A DNA stretch of 32,125 nucleotides, from assembly GCA_031256905.1 (NCBI GenBank), contig JAIRPY010000050.1:1-32125 (forward strand), given 5' to 3'. Position 1 is the stretch's first letter. The number at the start of each line of letters is the position of its first letter. Origin of the DNA: Spirochaetaceae bacterium. Its GTDB lineage: Bacteria > Spirochaetota > Spirochaetia > Treponematales > Breznakiellaceae. The position numbers were made by a program, and so were the translations under genes. Under the pieces are notes generated by a model. It was not told the origin of the DNA. It saw only the letters and a list, made by a program, of their open reading frames with translations, and made no database searches. Shown here piece by piece: positions 1 to 7,272 of the stretch.

Positions 1-2
1 TG

Positions 3-89
3 CGAATGAAGAAGGCGGGTAAGGCTTTTCGCGATCTTTTGCAAAACTTCCGCAGAAGCCTGCAAAACTTCCGCAAAAGCATATAGTAG
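3..89 (+). other. possible 3' end of an upstream gene, with 21-bp tandem repeat
   Basis: An open frame runs from the window edge to a TAG at 87-89. It contains two tandem 20-mers at 40-59 and 61-80 (period 21, one mismatch) that encode LQNFRRS and LQNFRKS. It could be the C-terminal tail of a gene starting outside the window or a chance frame around a short repeat; the first in-frame ATG is at 6. No family is recognisable. Confidence 0.25.
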
Positions 90-318
90 CCCCTTGAATC
101 AATATCCCCAAAACCGGCGCCTTAGACGCAATGTCGGCTGAATTGGTAAAAAATACTTTATATTGATGTATTGACATAAATAAATACATCTGAGATAATT
201 TTGGAGAATAATAATTTAATAGCAATAATGTAAAGTAGGCATCGTATAATAAGATTATGTGCTTCGCCGCCTACGGTGAGTTTGGACTACGCTATACTTT
301 CCGTTTTTTAGAGAATTT
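90..318. other. intergenic region before the VanZ-like gene
   Basis: No gene is seen here. The stretch is AT-rich and holds a candidate promoter with an overlapping palindrome (165-199). It also has a 6-bp inverted repeat, GTAGGC at 235-240 and GCCTAC at 269-274, and a TATACT hexamer at 293-298 that could serve as a second, closer -10 element but lacks a recognisable -35. Confidence 0.5.
171..199 (+). promoter_or_regulatory. sigma-70-like promoter with overlapping palindrome, upstream of vanZ-like gene
   Basis: TTGACA (171-176) and GATAAT (194-199) are separated by 17 bp, matching 11 of 12 consensus positions. The inverted repeat GATGTATT (165-172) / AATACATC (183-190) covers the -35 and spacer, which is where a repressor operator would sit. 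The predicted leader to the VanZ start is about 113 nt. Confidence 0.55.
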
Positions 319-792
319 ATGAAAAGGATTCTTATAAAACTGCCTGCGATTTTTATACTTTTGGGAATATGGGTTCTCTCGTCCCAAAGGGTCCTTCCTC
401 AGCCCAAAGGAATTTTAGGGTTTGACAAGGTTCAGCATCTGCTTGCATACCTGGTTCTTACCCTTGCGTTTGGAGGATGGACTTCCCGGAAAAGCTGGAA
501 AACCCGGACTCTGCTTACTGCTCTGGGGGTTATGGGGGCGGCATCGGTTTATGGCGCGGTCGATGAGGCCCATCAGTTTTTTGTGCCGGGCCGGGACTGC
601 AATGTTTGGGACTGGCTGGCGGATACCCTCGGCGGAGTAGTCGGATCTGCGATGCTGGTCCTGGCGAATCGGCGACTACTCGTGAAGTCTGAGCCATTGG
701 GAAAGCTCTTTGAGGTGACTGCCGATAAATACCGCTCCGTACCCGGTAACAATACACCCAATGGTCAGCCCCACGGGAAGCAGAAAGGATGA
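319..792 (+). CDS. VanZ-like family membrane protein
   Basis: A 157-residue protein with about four hydrophobic segments (near residues 6-22, 41-55, 66-82 and 102-117). The VanZ-like signature is visible: DKVQHLLAYLVLTL near residues 36-49 and GAVDEAHQFFVPGR near 79-92, followed by a WDWLADTLGG segment. VanZ is the teicoplanin-resistance accessory protein, but most family members, including this isolated chromosomal copy, have no established substrate. The last 40 or so residues are hydrophilic and not family-like. They lie in the 117-bp convergent overlap with the anti-sigma gene, so this tail may be a fortuitous extension. The start has only a weak Shine-Dalgarno (AGAGAA). The family call is firm; the function is unknown. 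Confidence 0.85.
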   Translation: MKRILIKLPAIFILLGIWVLSSQRVLPQPKGILGFDKVQHLLAYLVLTLAFGGWTSRKSWKTRTLLTALGVMGAASVYGAVDEAHQFFVPGRDCNVWDWLADTLGGVVGSAMLVLANRRLLVKSEPLGKLFEVTADKYRSVPGNNTPNGQPHGKQKG

Positions 793-1149
793 ACCCTGGG
801 ATGCCGCAATTTTAATAAAGTCAAAGCCGAAAAATACCGTGGACAGCGAGAATAAAATAACACAGCCGGTGATCACCCAACTGCGGAACGAAACTCCCCG
901 AGTCGGTTCCCCCTCTCCGCAATAACCTTCTTCTGCGTAGATTTTTTCCATGATAGGACCTTCAAAATTCGGGGATTCCGGGAAAAAATCGGTTTCCCGA
1001 CTGCGGCGGAGCTGTTCCAGAAGCCGCAATTCCTCGGCGCAACGTCGGCAGAAAAGAATGTGCAGTTCCACCTGGAGCCTGAACCCAAGAGAAAGGGGTT
1101 TTTCTCCCAAAGCGTCGTACACTTTGTCCATCATACTGCGGCAATTCAT
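676..1149 (-). CDS. anti-sigma factor with N-terminal zinc-finger (zf-HC2/ZAS type)
   Basis: A 157-residue membrane protein directly downstream of an ECF sigma factor. Residues 30-37 show the H-x3-C-x2-C zinc motif (H30, C34, C37), and C3 may be the fourth ligand, as in ZAS-domain anti-sigma factors. Two hydrophobic segments follow (about 91-109 and 122-143), so the sigma-binding domain should be cytoplasmic and tethered to the inner membrane. It overlaps the sigma gene by 4 nt (ATGA), so translation is probably coupled; a GGGAGG Shine-Dalgarno lies 7 nt before the ATG. The inferred role is to hold the sigma factor inactive until a signal arrives. Its 3' end overlaps the VanZ-like gene by 117 bp on the opposite strand. 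No RseB- or protease-like partner is visible nearby, so the signal is unknown. Confidence 0.85.
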   Translation of the reverse strand: MNCRSMMDKVYDALGEKPLSLGFRLQVELHILFCRRCAEELRLLEQLRRSRETDFFPESPNFEGPIMEKIYAEEGYCGEGEPTRGVSFRSWVITGCVILFSLSTVFFGFDFIKIAASQGSSFLLPVGLTIGCIVTGYGAVFIGSHLKELSQWLRLHE

Positions 1150-1706
1150 GCAAGGCCTCCCTCAGCAAGATCTTCTAGTTTTTCTCGAAGCAGTTTTTTT
1201 GCCCGAAAAACATGGGATTTAATAGTATTCACCGGATAGCCGGTAATAGCTTCAATTTCCTGATAGGATCTATCATAAAAGAAAAAAAGGTCCACGCATA
1301 TCCGGTACCGGTCCGGCAGACCCCGGACCGCTACCCCTACCGCTTCCCGCAGAGCCGCGCGCAAAAGAAGCCGTTCCGGGGTATCCCCGTCCTGCACTGT
1401 TTCGTCTTCTGCGAAACTCAGGTATTCTTTTCTGCGGTTTACGCTGTTTACTGCGGTATTGTAAGCGATTGTGTAGAGCCATGTGGAAAATCGGGACCGC
1501 CCCTCAAATCGGGGGAGGTTGCGGTACACTTTCAGGAACACTTCCTGCGTAAAGTCCGAAGCATCTTCAGAATTATGGAAGAAACTCATACCCATCCCAT
1601 ATACAATTTTTTGATACCGGTTCACGAGGAGCCGGAACAATTCTTTGTGTCCCGAGACGACCTCTGCGACGATCATCAGATCGTCATAATCGTCTCCCCT
1701 ATTCAT
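1146..1706 (-). CDS. ECF-family RNA polymerase sigma factor (sigma-70 group 4)
   Basis: A 186-residue protein with the two-domain ECF layout. Sigma region 2 spans about residues 20-93 (DASDFTQEVFLKVYRNLPRF and the following STWLYTIAYN helix). Region 4 spans about 125-178 (RSYQEIEAITGYPVNTIKSHVFRAKKLLREKL, a helix-turn-helix that would read the -35 element). Regions 1 and 3 are absent, as is usual for the group. It directs RNA polymerase to a small stress regulon. The gene lies between a small membrane-protein gene and its anti-sigma factor with 4-nt overlaps on both sides, a tight three-gene operon. Co-transcription with a zinc-finger anti-sigma suggests autoregulation. Confidence 0.93.
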   Translation of the reverse strand: MNRGDDYDDLMIVAEVVSGHKELFRLLVNRYQKIVYGMGMSFFHNSEDASDFTQEVFLKVYRNLPRFEGRSRFSTWLYTIAYNTAVNSVNRRKEYLSFAEDETVQDGDTPERLLLRAALREAVGVAVRGLPDRYRICVDLFFFYDRSYQEIEAITGYPVNTIKSHVFRAKKLLREKLEDLAEGGLA

Positions 1707-2044
1707 GAACCTCGGTCGCCCCGCTTTATCCCGTAAAAGGCCAAAAGGCCGATTCCCATAGCCAGCGGGATGATCCCGCCTAAGAGTCCAAAGCCGGCTC
1801 CTACGGCCAGGGCGAGAAAGATGGTCAGCCCGGCGCCCACACTGACGAGTAACAATCCCGCCAGCAGACTAAAAGTCATAAGATCAAACCGAGGTTTCGT
1901 ATATTGCCCCGCCTGAATAAGCAGAGTTTTACGCCGATGATCCCAGAGGAGGTAAAAAAACACCACCACCGATCCCATCAGGATGCCCAGATTAGGAATA
2001 ATCGCAATAATGACCTGAGCGGCCGTCGAATGTTGTTGCTCCAA
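1703..2044 (-). CDS. small membrane protein, DUF6249-like, first gene of the sigma operon
   Basis: A 113-residue protein with three hydrophobic segments (about residues 11-32, 58-79 and 82-105). A short cytoplasmic-looking segment after the first (DHRRKTLLIQAGQY) is typical of the small DUF6249-like membrane proteins found beside ECF sigma/anti-sigma pairs in several phyla. The start codon is TTG at 2044-2042, supported by AAGGAG 8 nt upstream. It overlaps the sigma gene by 4 nt. The function is not established; its position suggests a sensor, a regulated envelope protein or a modulator of the anti-sigma. The DUF assignment is from pattern and context only. Confidence 0.65.
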   Translation of the reverse strand: MEQQHSTAAQVIIAIIPNLGILMGSVVVFFYLLWDHRRKTLLIQAGQYTKPRFDLMTFSLLAGLLLVSVGAGLTIFLALAVGAGFGLLGGIIPLAMGIGLLAFYGIKRGDRGS

Positions 2045-2063
2045 TCGGAAGCTCCTTGTTTTC

Positions 2064-2085
2064 AGTATAGCCCAAAGCTTGTTCC
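2064..2085 (-). promoter_or_regulatory. possible promoter of the sigma operon
   Basis: On the minus strand GGAAC (2085-2081) and TATACT (2069-2064) lie just before the TTG start of the first operon gene. GGAAC resembles the -35 core of many ECF-type promoters and could reflect autoregulation, but a matching ECF -10 at the usual distance is not clear. TATACT could instead be a sigma-70 -10 with a poor -35. Confidence 0.25.
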
Positions 2086-2167
2086 TTTGCCAGTCTCCTG
2101 CTGAATTTAGAAAAAGACAGACGGGGAAAATATTGCGATTTCTTGTTTGAAAGAGTATGCTGAAAGT

Positions 2168-3001
2168 ATGACCTTATCTGAGCGAAATAGTATCTTCAAA
2201 GCCGGACTTCTTTTGCCGGTGTTTGCCCTGATTGGCGTGGGGGTTACGTCCTTTTTAATAATTCCTACGTATCCGTCGGTGGCTGACGAAGCGGTACGGC
2301 GGTCTTCCGGGCTGATTCAGAGTCTGATTGCCCGGTTTTTCAAGCCGAATCCCTATGTGCCGTTTATATCGATAGCTTGCGCTGTTCTTTATGCTTTTGC
2401 CGCGTTGGTTATTATTTATCGTTATTTTGAAAAAACCCAATCTCCTGAAATTCTCTACATCGCTTTTTTCGTGATTTCCTTTGCTCTGGAAGCCACTCGA
2501 ATTATGGCGCCTCTGAAACTGAAATATGAACTGCCCAGCGTATATCTCATTATGGCGTCCCGGGCCCTTATTTTCGGGCGTTATTTCGGTATTTTCTCGC
2601 TTTTTGCCGCCAGCGTATATGCCGCGGGACTTGATATACAGCAACAACGGTACATTGTTTTTGTTATTGTTCTGCTTACTCTGGTGCTTACCTTAGGCGT
2701 GCCTATCGACGGTCTTGTCTGGGATTCCAGTCTTTGTATGATAAGCGGTTATACGACGATGTTTACCATTGTGGAAGCAGGTTTTGTGTTGATAACTCTC
2801 GCGGGTTTTTTTATTTCCGCGTATTCCCGAGGAGTTAAAGAATATATTTTTATCGGTCTTGGGGCGTTTTTAGTTATCCTGGGACGGGATATTTTGTTCA
2901 GCGCGGATACATGGATAACGCCTTTTCCGGCCCTGCTGATTCTTGCTGTGGGGACGTGGTTTATCTGTACCCGTCTGCATCAAGTATATCTTTGGTTTTA
3001 G
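2168..3001 (+). CDS. polytopic membrane protein of unknown function
   Basis: The frame opens with a TTG at 2147, but the ATG at 2168 is the more natural start; GAAAGAG about 12 nt upstream may be its Shine-Dalgarno. The product is about 277 residues with seven to eight hydrophobic segments spread over its whole length and a soluble loop after the first (VADEAVRRSSGLIQS). No transporter or enzyme motif is recognisable. Its stop is 2 nt from the ispH ATG, and ispH has no Shine-Dalgarno of its own, so the two are probably translationally coupled. The layout recalls seven-transmembrane signalling proteins without their output domain, but that is only a resemblance. Confidence 0.7.
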   Translation: MTLSERNSIFKAGLLLPVFALIGVGVTSFLIIPTYPSVADEAVRRSSGLIQSLIARFFKPNPYVPFISIACAVLYAFAALVIIYRYFEKTQSPEILYIAFFVISFALEATRIMAPLKLKYELPSVYLIMASRALIFGRYFGIFSLFAASVYAAGLDIQQQRYIVFVIVLLTLVLTLGVPIDGLVWDSSLCMISGYTTMFTIVEAGFVLITLAGFFISAYSRGVKEYIFIGLGAFLVILGRDILFSADTWITPFPALLILAVGTWFICTRLHQVYLWF

Positions 3002-3003
3002 CT

Positions 3004-3885
3004 ATGCAGGTAATAAGAGCTTCGGTGTTGGGTTTCTGCATGGGAGTGCGCCGAGCAGTAGAACTGGCCTATCGGGAAGCCGGCGGCGGCGGAAAAATTT
3101 ATACCCTCGGTTCGCTTATTCATAATCCTTATGTGTCCGTTTCTTTAAGGAATCAGGGAATAGGGATTCTGAAGGAAGAGGAGCTTCCCCCGGATTTACA
3201 AGGCGCGACGGTTATTATTCGCGCGCATGGAATTACGCCGGCTTTGGAAGGCGCCTTAGTCCGCCGGGGGGCCCGGTTGGCGGATGCTACGTGTCCTAAA
3301 GTTAAGTCCGGGCAGATGAAAGCTCGGGCCCTTACCGAAGGGGGGTATCGCATCTTCTTAGCCGGAGAAGCCCAGCATGGCGAAGTTATCGGCCTCTGCG
3401 GGTATGCGCCGGACTGTCTTGTGGTTGGGAATCCATGGGAAGCGAAAGCTCAGGCAGAAAAACTTTCTTCTCAAGGCAGGAAAGTGAAAACCGCTCTGCT
3501 GGGGCAGACCACGATTTCCTCTGAAGAATATCAAAGCATCGCCGCAGAGATTCAAAGGTATTTTCCTGATTTAGAGATAATCGATACGATCTGCCAAGCT
3601 ACCAAAGAAAGACAGAGGGCCCTTACAAGGCTCTGCGATGCGGCAGATGCTGTAGTAATAGTCGGCGGGAAAGAATCGGCAAACACCCGGCGGCTTCTTG
3701 CGATTGCTCAAGCGCGCAGTAAACCTGCTTGGCTTGTGGAATCTGTCGGCGATATTCCTGCGGATATCGATGCATACTCGACAGTAGGACTGTCCGCAGG
3801 AGCATCAACGCCGGATAATTTAATTACCCTAATCGAAAGGGCCTTAATAAGCCATTGCGAGCGTCCTGTCGGCGATACGGGATAA
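3004..3885 (+). CDS. ispH: 4-hydroxy-3-methylbut-2-enyl diphosphate reductase (IspH/LytB)
   Basis: A 293-residue cytosolic iron-sulphur enzyme that makes IPP and DMAPP from HMBPP, the last step of the MEP isoprenoid pathway. The three cluster-binding cysteines are in place: C12 in GFCMGVRRAV, one in DATCPKV near residue 96, and one in IDTICQAT near 198. The RAHGI segment, the GEAQHGEVIG stretch and the late SANTRRL substrate-binding motif also fit. I start it at ATG 3004, because the longer frame from 2911 lacks family sequence at its N terminus. It is coupled to the upstream membrane protein with a 2-nt gap, and its last 42 nt overlap the 3' end of the opposing ABC ATPase gene. The product supplies precursors for undecaprenyl phosphate used by MraY in the dcw cluster of this window. 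Confidence 0.96.
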   Translation: MQVIRASVLGFCMGVRRAVELAYREAGGGGKIYTLGSLIHNPYVSVSLRNQGIGILKEEELPPDLQGATVIIRAHGITPALEGALVRRGARLADATCPKVKSGQMKARALTEGGYRIFLAGEAQHGEVIGLCGYAPDCLVVGNPWEAKAQAEKLSSQGRKVKTALLGQTTISSEEYQSIAAEIQRYFPDLEIIDTICQATKERQRALTRLCDAADAVVIVGGKESANTRRLLAIAQARSKPAWLVESVGDIPADIDAYSTVGLSAGASTPDNLITLIERALISHCERPVGDTG

Positions 3886-4545
3886 TACTCTCGTGTCATG
3901 AGAAACCAGCAGTATTGCGGTATGATAAATTTCCCGTATCTGCTGAAGCAAACGTAATACTTCTGATTCGCTTCGCATATCCAGCGCGGTAGTCGGTTCG
4001 TCAGCTATGAGAAGGGCAGGATGATGCACAAGAGCCATGGCGATTATTACCCGCTGGCCCATACCTCCGGACAGCTCAAAAGGATACATACGCAAAATAT
4101 TTCGCGGCTTATTAAATAACACTTTATCAAGCATATCTTCTGCCATTGCCAGACATTCCTGTTTTGATGTTTTCGGATTATGACTGCGGATTGTTTCGAT
4201 GAACTGACTGCCGATAGTCCAAGAATGATTGAGAGCCTGCACAGGATTCTGAAAAATCAGAGATATTGTTTTTCCCCGTAGTTTTTGCCATTCCTTTTCG
4301 GAAAGACGCAGTAAATCTAACGAAGTTCCCGATTGGGGTGAAAATGTTATCTCCCCGGAATGAACAAATCCCGGATATTCCAGCATACCTAAAAGAGCGG
4401 TACAAAGCACTGTTTTACCGCATCCGGAGGGACCTATAACCGCTAAAATCTCATTTTGTTCTAAATATAAAAACAGTTCTTTTACCGGTTCGATATACCC
4501 TTCGGAAACCGGAAACCGGATGCTCAGATTCGCTACTTTCAGCAT
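3844..4545 (-). CDS. ABC transporter ATP-binding protein, DppD/NikD-like, short C terminus
   Basis: A nucleotide-binding subunit of a peptide/nickel-class importer. With the ATG at 4545 (AAGGA 7 nt upstream, 10 nt after the previous stop) it has 233 residues. It shows Walker A GPSGCGKT (38-45), Q-loop Q99, signature LSGGMGQR (158-165), Walker B/D-loop ADEPTTALD (181-189) and switch H216. The YPFELSGGM context is NikD-like. It ends at TLAMAY, directly after the last core strand, and lacks the 20-90 residue C-terminal extension usual for DppD/OppD/NikD proteins. The 3' end overlaps ispH by 42 bp. All catalytic motifs remain, so the protein may still hydrolyse ATP. In usual operons the D subunit precedes F; here it is last. 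A longer start at 4617 would overlap the previous gene and adds no family sequence. Confidence 0.88.
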   Translation of the reverse strand: MLKVANLSIRFPVSEGYIEPVKELFLYLEQNEILAVIGPSGCGKTVLCTALLGMLEYPGFVHSGEITFSPQSGTSLDLLRLSEKEWQKLRGKTISLIFQNPVQALNHSWTIGSQFIETIRSHNPKTSKQECLAMAEDMLDKVLFNKPRNILRMYPFELSGGMGQRVIIAMALVHHPALLIADEPTTALDMRSESEVLRLLQQIREIYHTAILLVSHDTRVLSRIADRTLAMAY

Positions 4546-4555
4546 GAAACGTTCC

Positions 4556-5440
4556 TTAAAACGGATTATGGCATCGCGCCCAATGCCCGGCGCCGATGAT
4601 AATCTCTGCCGGTTCATCTTTGCACAGCGATACTGCCTGCGGACACTGAAGCCGAAATGCGCATCCTCTGTCGGCTATACCGAAATTTGTTCCGGTTTTT
4701 ACGTTTTTTTTCTCCGGCTCGAATATATGTTCAAAAAGAGAACGAGTGTACGGATGCACAGCGGAATGGATGTTTTTAGAATCAAGACGCTCAACAATAC
4801 TGCCGGCAAACAGGACGTACAATCGCCGGCTTATCCGCGTACAAAGTGCAAGATCATGGGATATAAAAAGAATCCCAAAAGGACGATGCTCGCCTATAGC
4901 AATAAGTAAACGCAGAATATGTTCCTGCGTATCCGTATCAAGCCCGGATAGAGGTTCATCGCACAAAAGGTAATCAGGATTCACCGCTAAGGCCCGGGCT
5001 ATCGCAACGCGCTGACGCTGTCCTCCTGAAATTTCATGAGGATACCTGCGGGATATATCAAACCGTAAATCAACGGATTCAAGAAGCTCCTGAATCCGTT
5101 CAGATTTTTTCATTCTTGAAATATAATTATCAAGAGGTTCTTTTAATATATTATAAACCGTCATTCGAGGATCGAGAGAACCGTTTGAATCTTGAAAAAT
5201 AATTTGCACCTGTTTCCAAAATTTTTTTACATTTAAATGAGATACTGAAGTTTCTCCGTCAAGCGTTATCGTACCGGCGTCGGGCGGGATCAAACGGCAT
5301 ATCATTCGGGCAAGCGTAGATTTCCCCGAACCGGTTTCGCCGACCAAGCCGACAGTTTCGCCTTGTTCTATCGCTATACTGACGTTCTTCACCGCTTTAG
5401 TTTCTCTGTATGTTTTCCAAAGTTCTTTTCCTAAAAGCAT
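4556..5440 (-). CDS. ABC transporter ATP-binding protein, DppF/OppF/NikE-like
   Basis: A 294-residue ATPase subunit. It shows Walker A GETGSGKS (34-41), Q-loop FQDS (82-85), signature SGGQRQR (138-144), Walker B YLLCDEP (157-163) and switch H195. The C-terminal 60 residues carry the oligopeptide/dipeptide transporter domain with cysteines at about 260, 266, 273 and 290 and the ending HWARCH. Family members use this cysteine pattern to bind an iron-sulphur cluster. It overlaps the permease gene upstream by 10 nt and is followed after 10 nt by the second ATPase. The two ATPases should form the heterodimer that powers the permease pair. Substrate class (peptide, nickel or opine) cannot be told from this subunit. 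Confidence 0.93.
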   Translation of the reverse strand: MLLGKELWKTYRETKAVKNVSIAIEQGETVGLVGETGSGKSTLARMICRLIPPDAGTITLDGETSVSHLNVKKFWKQVQIIFQDSNGSLDPRMTVYNILKEPLDNYISRMKKSERIQELLESVDLRFDISRRYPHEISGGQRQRVAIARALAVNPDYLLCDEPLSGLDTDTQEHILRLLIAIGEHRPFGILFISHDLALCTRISRRLYVLFAGSIVERLDSKNIHSAVHPYTRSLFEHIFEPEKKNVKTGTNFGIADRGCAFRLQCPQAVSLCKDEPAEIIIGAGHWARCHNPF

Positions 5441-6300
5441 GATCTCGTTCCTTTTCGCGCGGTTTTGCGGATTCCCAGATGGCTTATCCGAGGATTAAGC
5501 GCGTCCTGCAAAGCTTCGCCGATACATTGAAAACAAGTTGTTGCAAGTATGACGCCGGCGATAGTAATTATAAGCATCCAGGGATTTACCTGCATATACG
5601 CCCTCGCTTCGGTCAGAATCGCGCCCCATTCCGGGTACGGCGGTTTCACGCCAAACCCGATGAAAGACAGCGAAGATATGCTGATAATAATCGATGAAAT
5701 ATTAAGCGTACCGAAAATAAGCATATTAGGAAGAATATGCGGCAAAATGTGAATCCGCATAATTTTAAAACTGCCGCTACCGGAAACGCGAGCGGCAGTG
5801 ACAAATTCTTTTTCCCGCAGAGTTTGGGTCATGCTTCTAACAATTCTGGCAGGTTCAACCCAATACACCAAAATCATAGCGATCATTAAATTTTTTAGTC
5901 CTGCTCCCAAAAGCGGCGCAATTACCAAAGCAAGAATAATACTTGGGAACGCAAGCAGTATATCTATTATCATTACAGTAATATTATCCGCCGGGCCTCC
6001 AGAGTAGCCTGCGGTAAGGCCAATTAAAATTCCTAAAAACAGAACTGCTGTTTCAACAATCAAGGCTGATCCTAAAGTAGTTTTACATCCGGCGATAAAT
6101 CGGGATAAAATACATCGGCCCAAATCATCAGTGCCGAAAGGATACTCTTTGCTTGGCGGCGCAAGAATGTGCGATATATTGATTTTTAGGGGATCATGCG
6201 GCGTCAGCGCGGGACTAAACAGAATAAGCAATATAAAACATAATGCTATGACGCTTCCGATTATAAATAAAGGATTATGAATTAATTTTTTTAACACCAT
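5431..6300 (-). CDS. ABC transporter permease, DppC/NikC-like
   Basis: A 289-residue inner-membrane permease with six predicted membrane segments. The first is near residues 11-33, followed by the periplasmic loop containing HPFGTDDLGRC-like sequence (here YPFGTDDLGRCILSR) that is typical of the DppC branch. The cytoplasmic EAA-type coupling loop is visible at AARVSGSGSFKIMRIHILPHI, which docks on the ATPases. It overlaps both neighbours (26 nt with the upstream permease, 10 nt with the downstream ATPase), so the operon is translated as a tightly coupled unit. It forms the channel together with the DppB-like subunit. Confidence 0.93.
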   Translation of the reverse strand: MVLKKLIHNPLFIIGSVIALCFILLILFSPALTPHDPLKINISHILAPPSKEYPFGTDDLGRCILSRFIAGCKTTLGSALIVETAVLFLGILIGLTAGYSGGPADNITVMIIDILLAFPSIILALVIAPLLGAGLKNLMIAMILVYWVEPARIVRSMTQTLREKEFVTAARVSGSGSFKIMRIHILPHILPNMLIFGTLNISSIIISISSLSFIGFGVKPPYPEWGAILTEARAYMQVNPWMLIITIAGVILATTCFQCIGEALQDALNPRISHLGIRKTARKGTRSCF

Positions 6301-7219
6301 TTCTGCTCGCAGGATAAAGCGCGCCGCACATCAAATCAGATGCAAGATTAAGGCCTGCAAAAAGAAACGCAAACAGCAGTACGCATCCCTGCACGACGGC
6401 GTAATCTCTCCGCATAACTGCATCGATAAAATATTTACCTACTCCGGGATAGCTGAACACTTTTTCTACTACCGCCGAACCCCCCAGCATTAAGGCCAAA
6501 CTCATACCTAATGAAGTAACAATCGGTATGAGGGCATTTTTCGCCGCGGATCGCACAAGTCCCGACAGTTTTACTCCCCTTGCTCGGGCGCATCGGATAT
6601 ATTCTTTAGCAAATTCTTCCAGAAATGCTCCTCGGATGAAGCGCGTATAATACGCAATAGAACCTATAGCTATCGTTAGACCGGGAAGAATACGATGCGC
6701 CGGCGTTCCCGCTCCGAAAGAAGGGAGCCATTTGAGATGAACACTGAAAAACAGTATCAAGATCAGTCCTAAACAAAAAGAAGGAATCGACATCATCACA
6801 ATTATAAACAACCGCAGAAATCCGTCTAAAAATCTGCTTTGATATATTGCGCAAAGAATCCCTAGGGGAAATGCAAATACCGGTATCGACAGGATCACCG
6901 GGAAAGCAAGCGTAACAGTCCTGCGGAAATGCAGAATCAGTTCCCTGAGTACCGGTTCTCCGGTCTGAAGCGAAATCCCCAGATCAAGCCGCAATACATC
7001 CCTAAGCCACAGCAAATACTGTATCGGAATTGGACGGTTAAGTCCCAGTTCTTCCCGTATCGATGCTAATCTTTCTTTAGATAAATCCAGGCCTAAATCC
7101 TGTAAATGGATATAAGCGGCGTCTCCGGGGGCAATCCGTATCAAGAAAAACACTAATACTGTCACGCCGAAAAATACCGCAACACATTGCGATAGTCTTT
7201 GTATCATGTAATTTTTCAT
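6275..7219 (-). CDS. ABC transporter permease, DppB/NikB-like
   Basis: A 314-residue permease with six membrane segments. The N terminus (RLSQCVAVFFGVTVLVFFLIRIAPGD) is the DppB-family opening, and the coupling loop appears at RSAAKNALIPIVTSLGM, followed by VEKVFSYPGVG. It pairs with the DppC-like protein to form the translocation pore. The start is ATG 7219; ATG 7207 is also possible and neither has a clear Shine-Dalgarno. The 53-nt gap to the binding-protein gene holds an imperfect A/T-rich hairpin, so the membrane components may be expressed at a lower level than the binding protein. Confidence 0.93.
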   Translation of the reverse strand: MKNYMIQRLSQCVAVFFGVTVLVFFLIRIAPGDAAYIHLQDLGLDLSKERLASIREELGLNRPIPIQYLLWLRDVLRLDLGISLQTGEPVLRELILHFRRTVTLAFPVILSIPVFAFPLGILCAIYQSRFLDGFLRLFIIVMMSIPSFCLGLILILFFSVHLKWLPSFGAGTPAHRILPGLTIAIGSIAYYTRFIRGAFLEEFAKEYIRCARARGVKLSGLVRSAAKNALIPIVTSLGMSLALMLGGSAVVEKVFSYPGVGKYFIDAVMRRDYAVVQGCVLLFAFLFAGLNLASDLMCGALYPASRNGVKKINS

Positions 7220-7226
7220 TTTTTAT

Positions 7227-7261
7227 AAAAACAAAAAACCCTTCATGAGTTTTTCGTTTTT
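7227..7261 (-). terminator. imperfect hairpin between binding-protein and permease genes (possible attenuator)
   Basis: The arms 7227-7241 and 7247-7261 pair over about 13 of 15 positions around a 5-nt loop. On the minus strand the second arm is U-rich. Such a weak hairpin could stop part of the transcripts after the binding-protein gene, a common way to make more binding protein than permease. Confidence 0.35.
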
Positions 7262-7272
7262 GTTTCCTTTTT

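Noticed and set aside
1212-1736. 174-residue plus-strand open frame
   Set aside because: Antisense to the ECF sigma factor; no coding character of its own.
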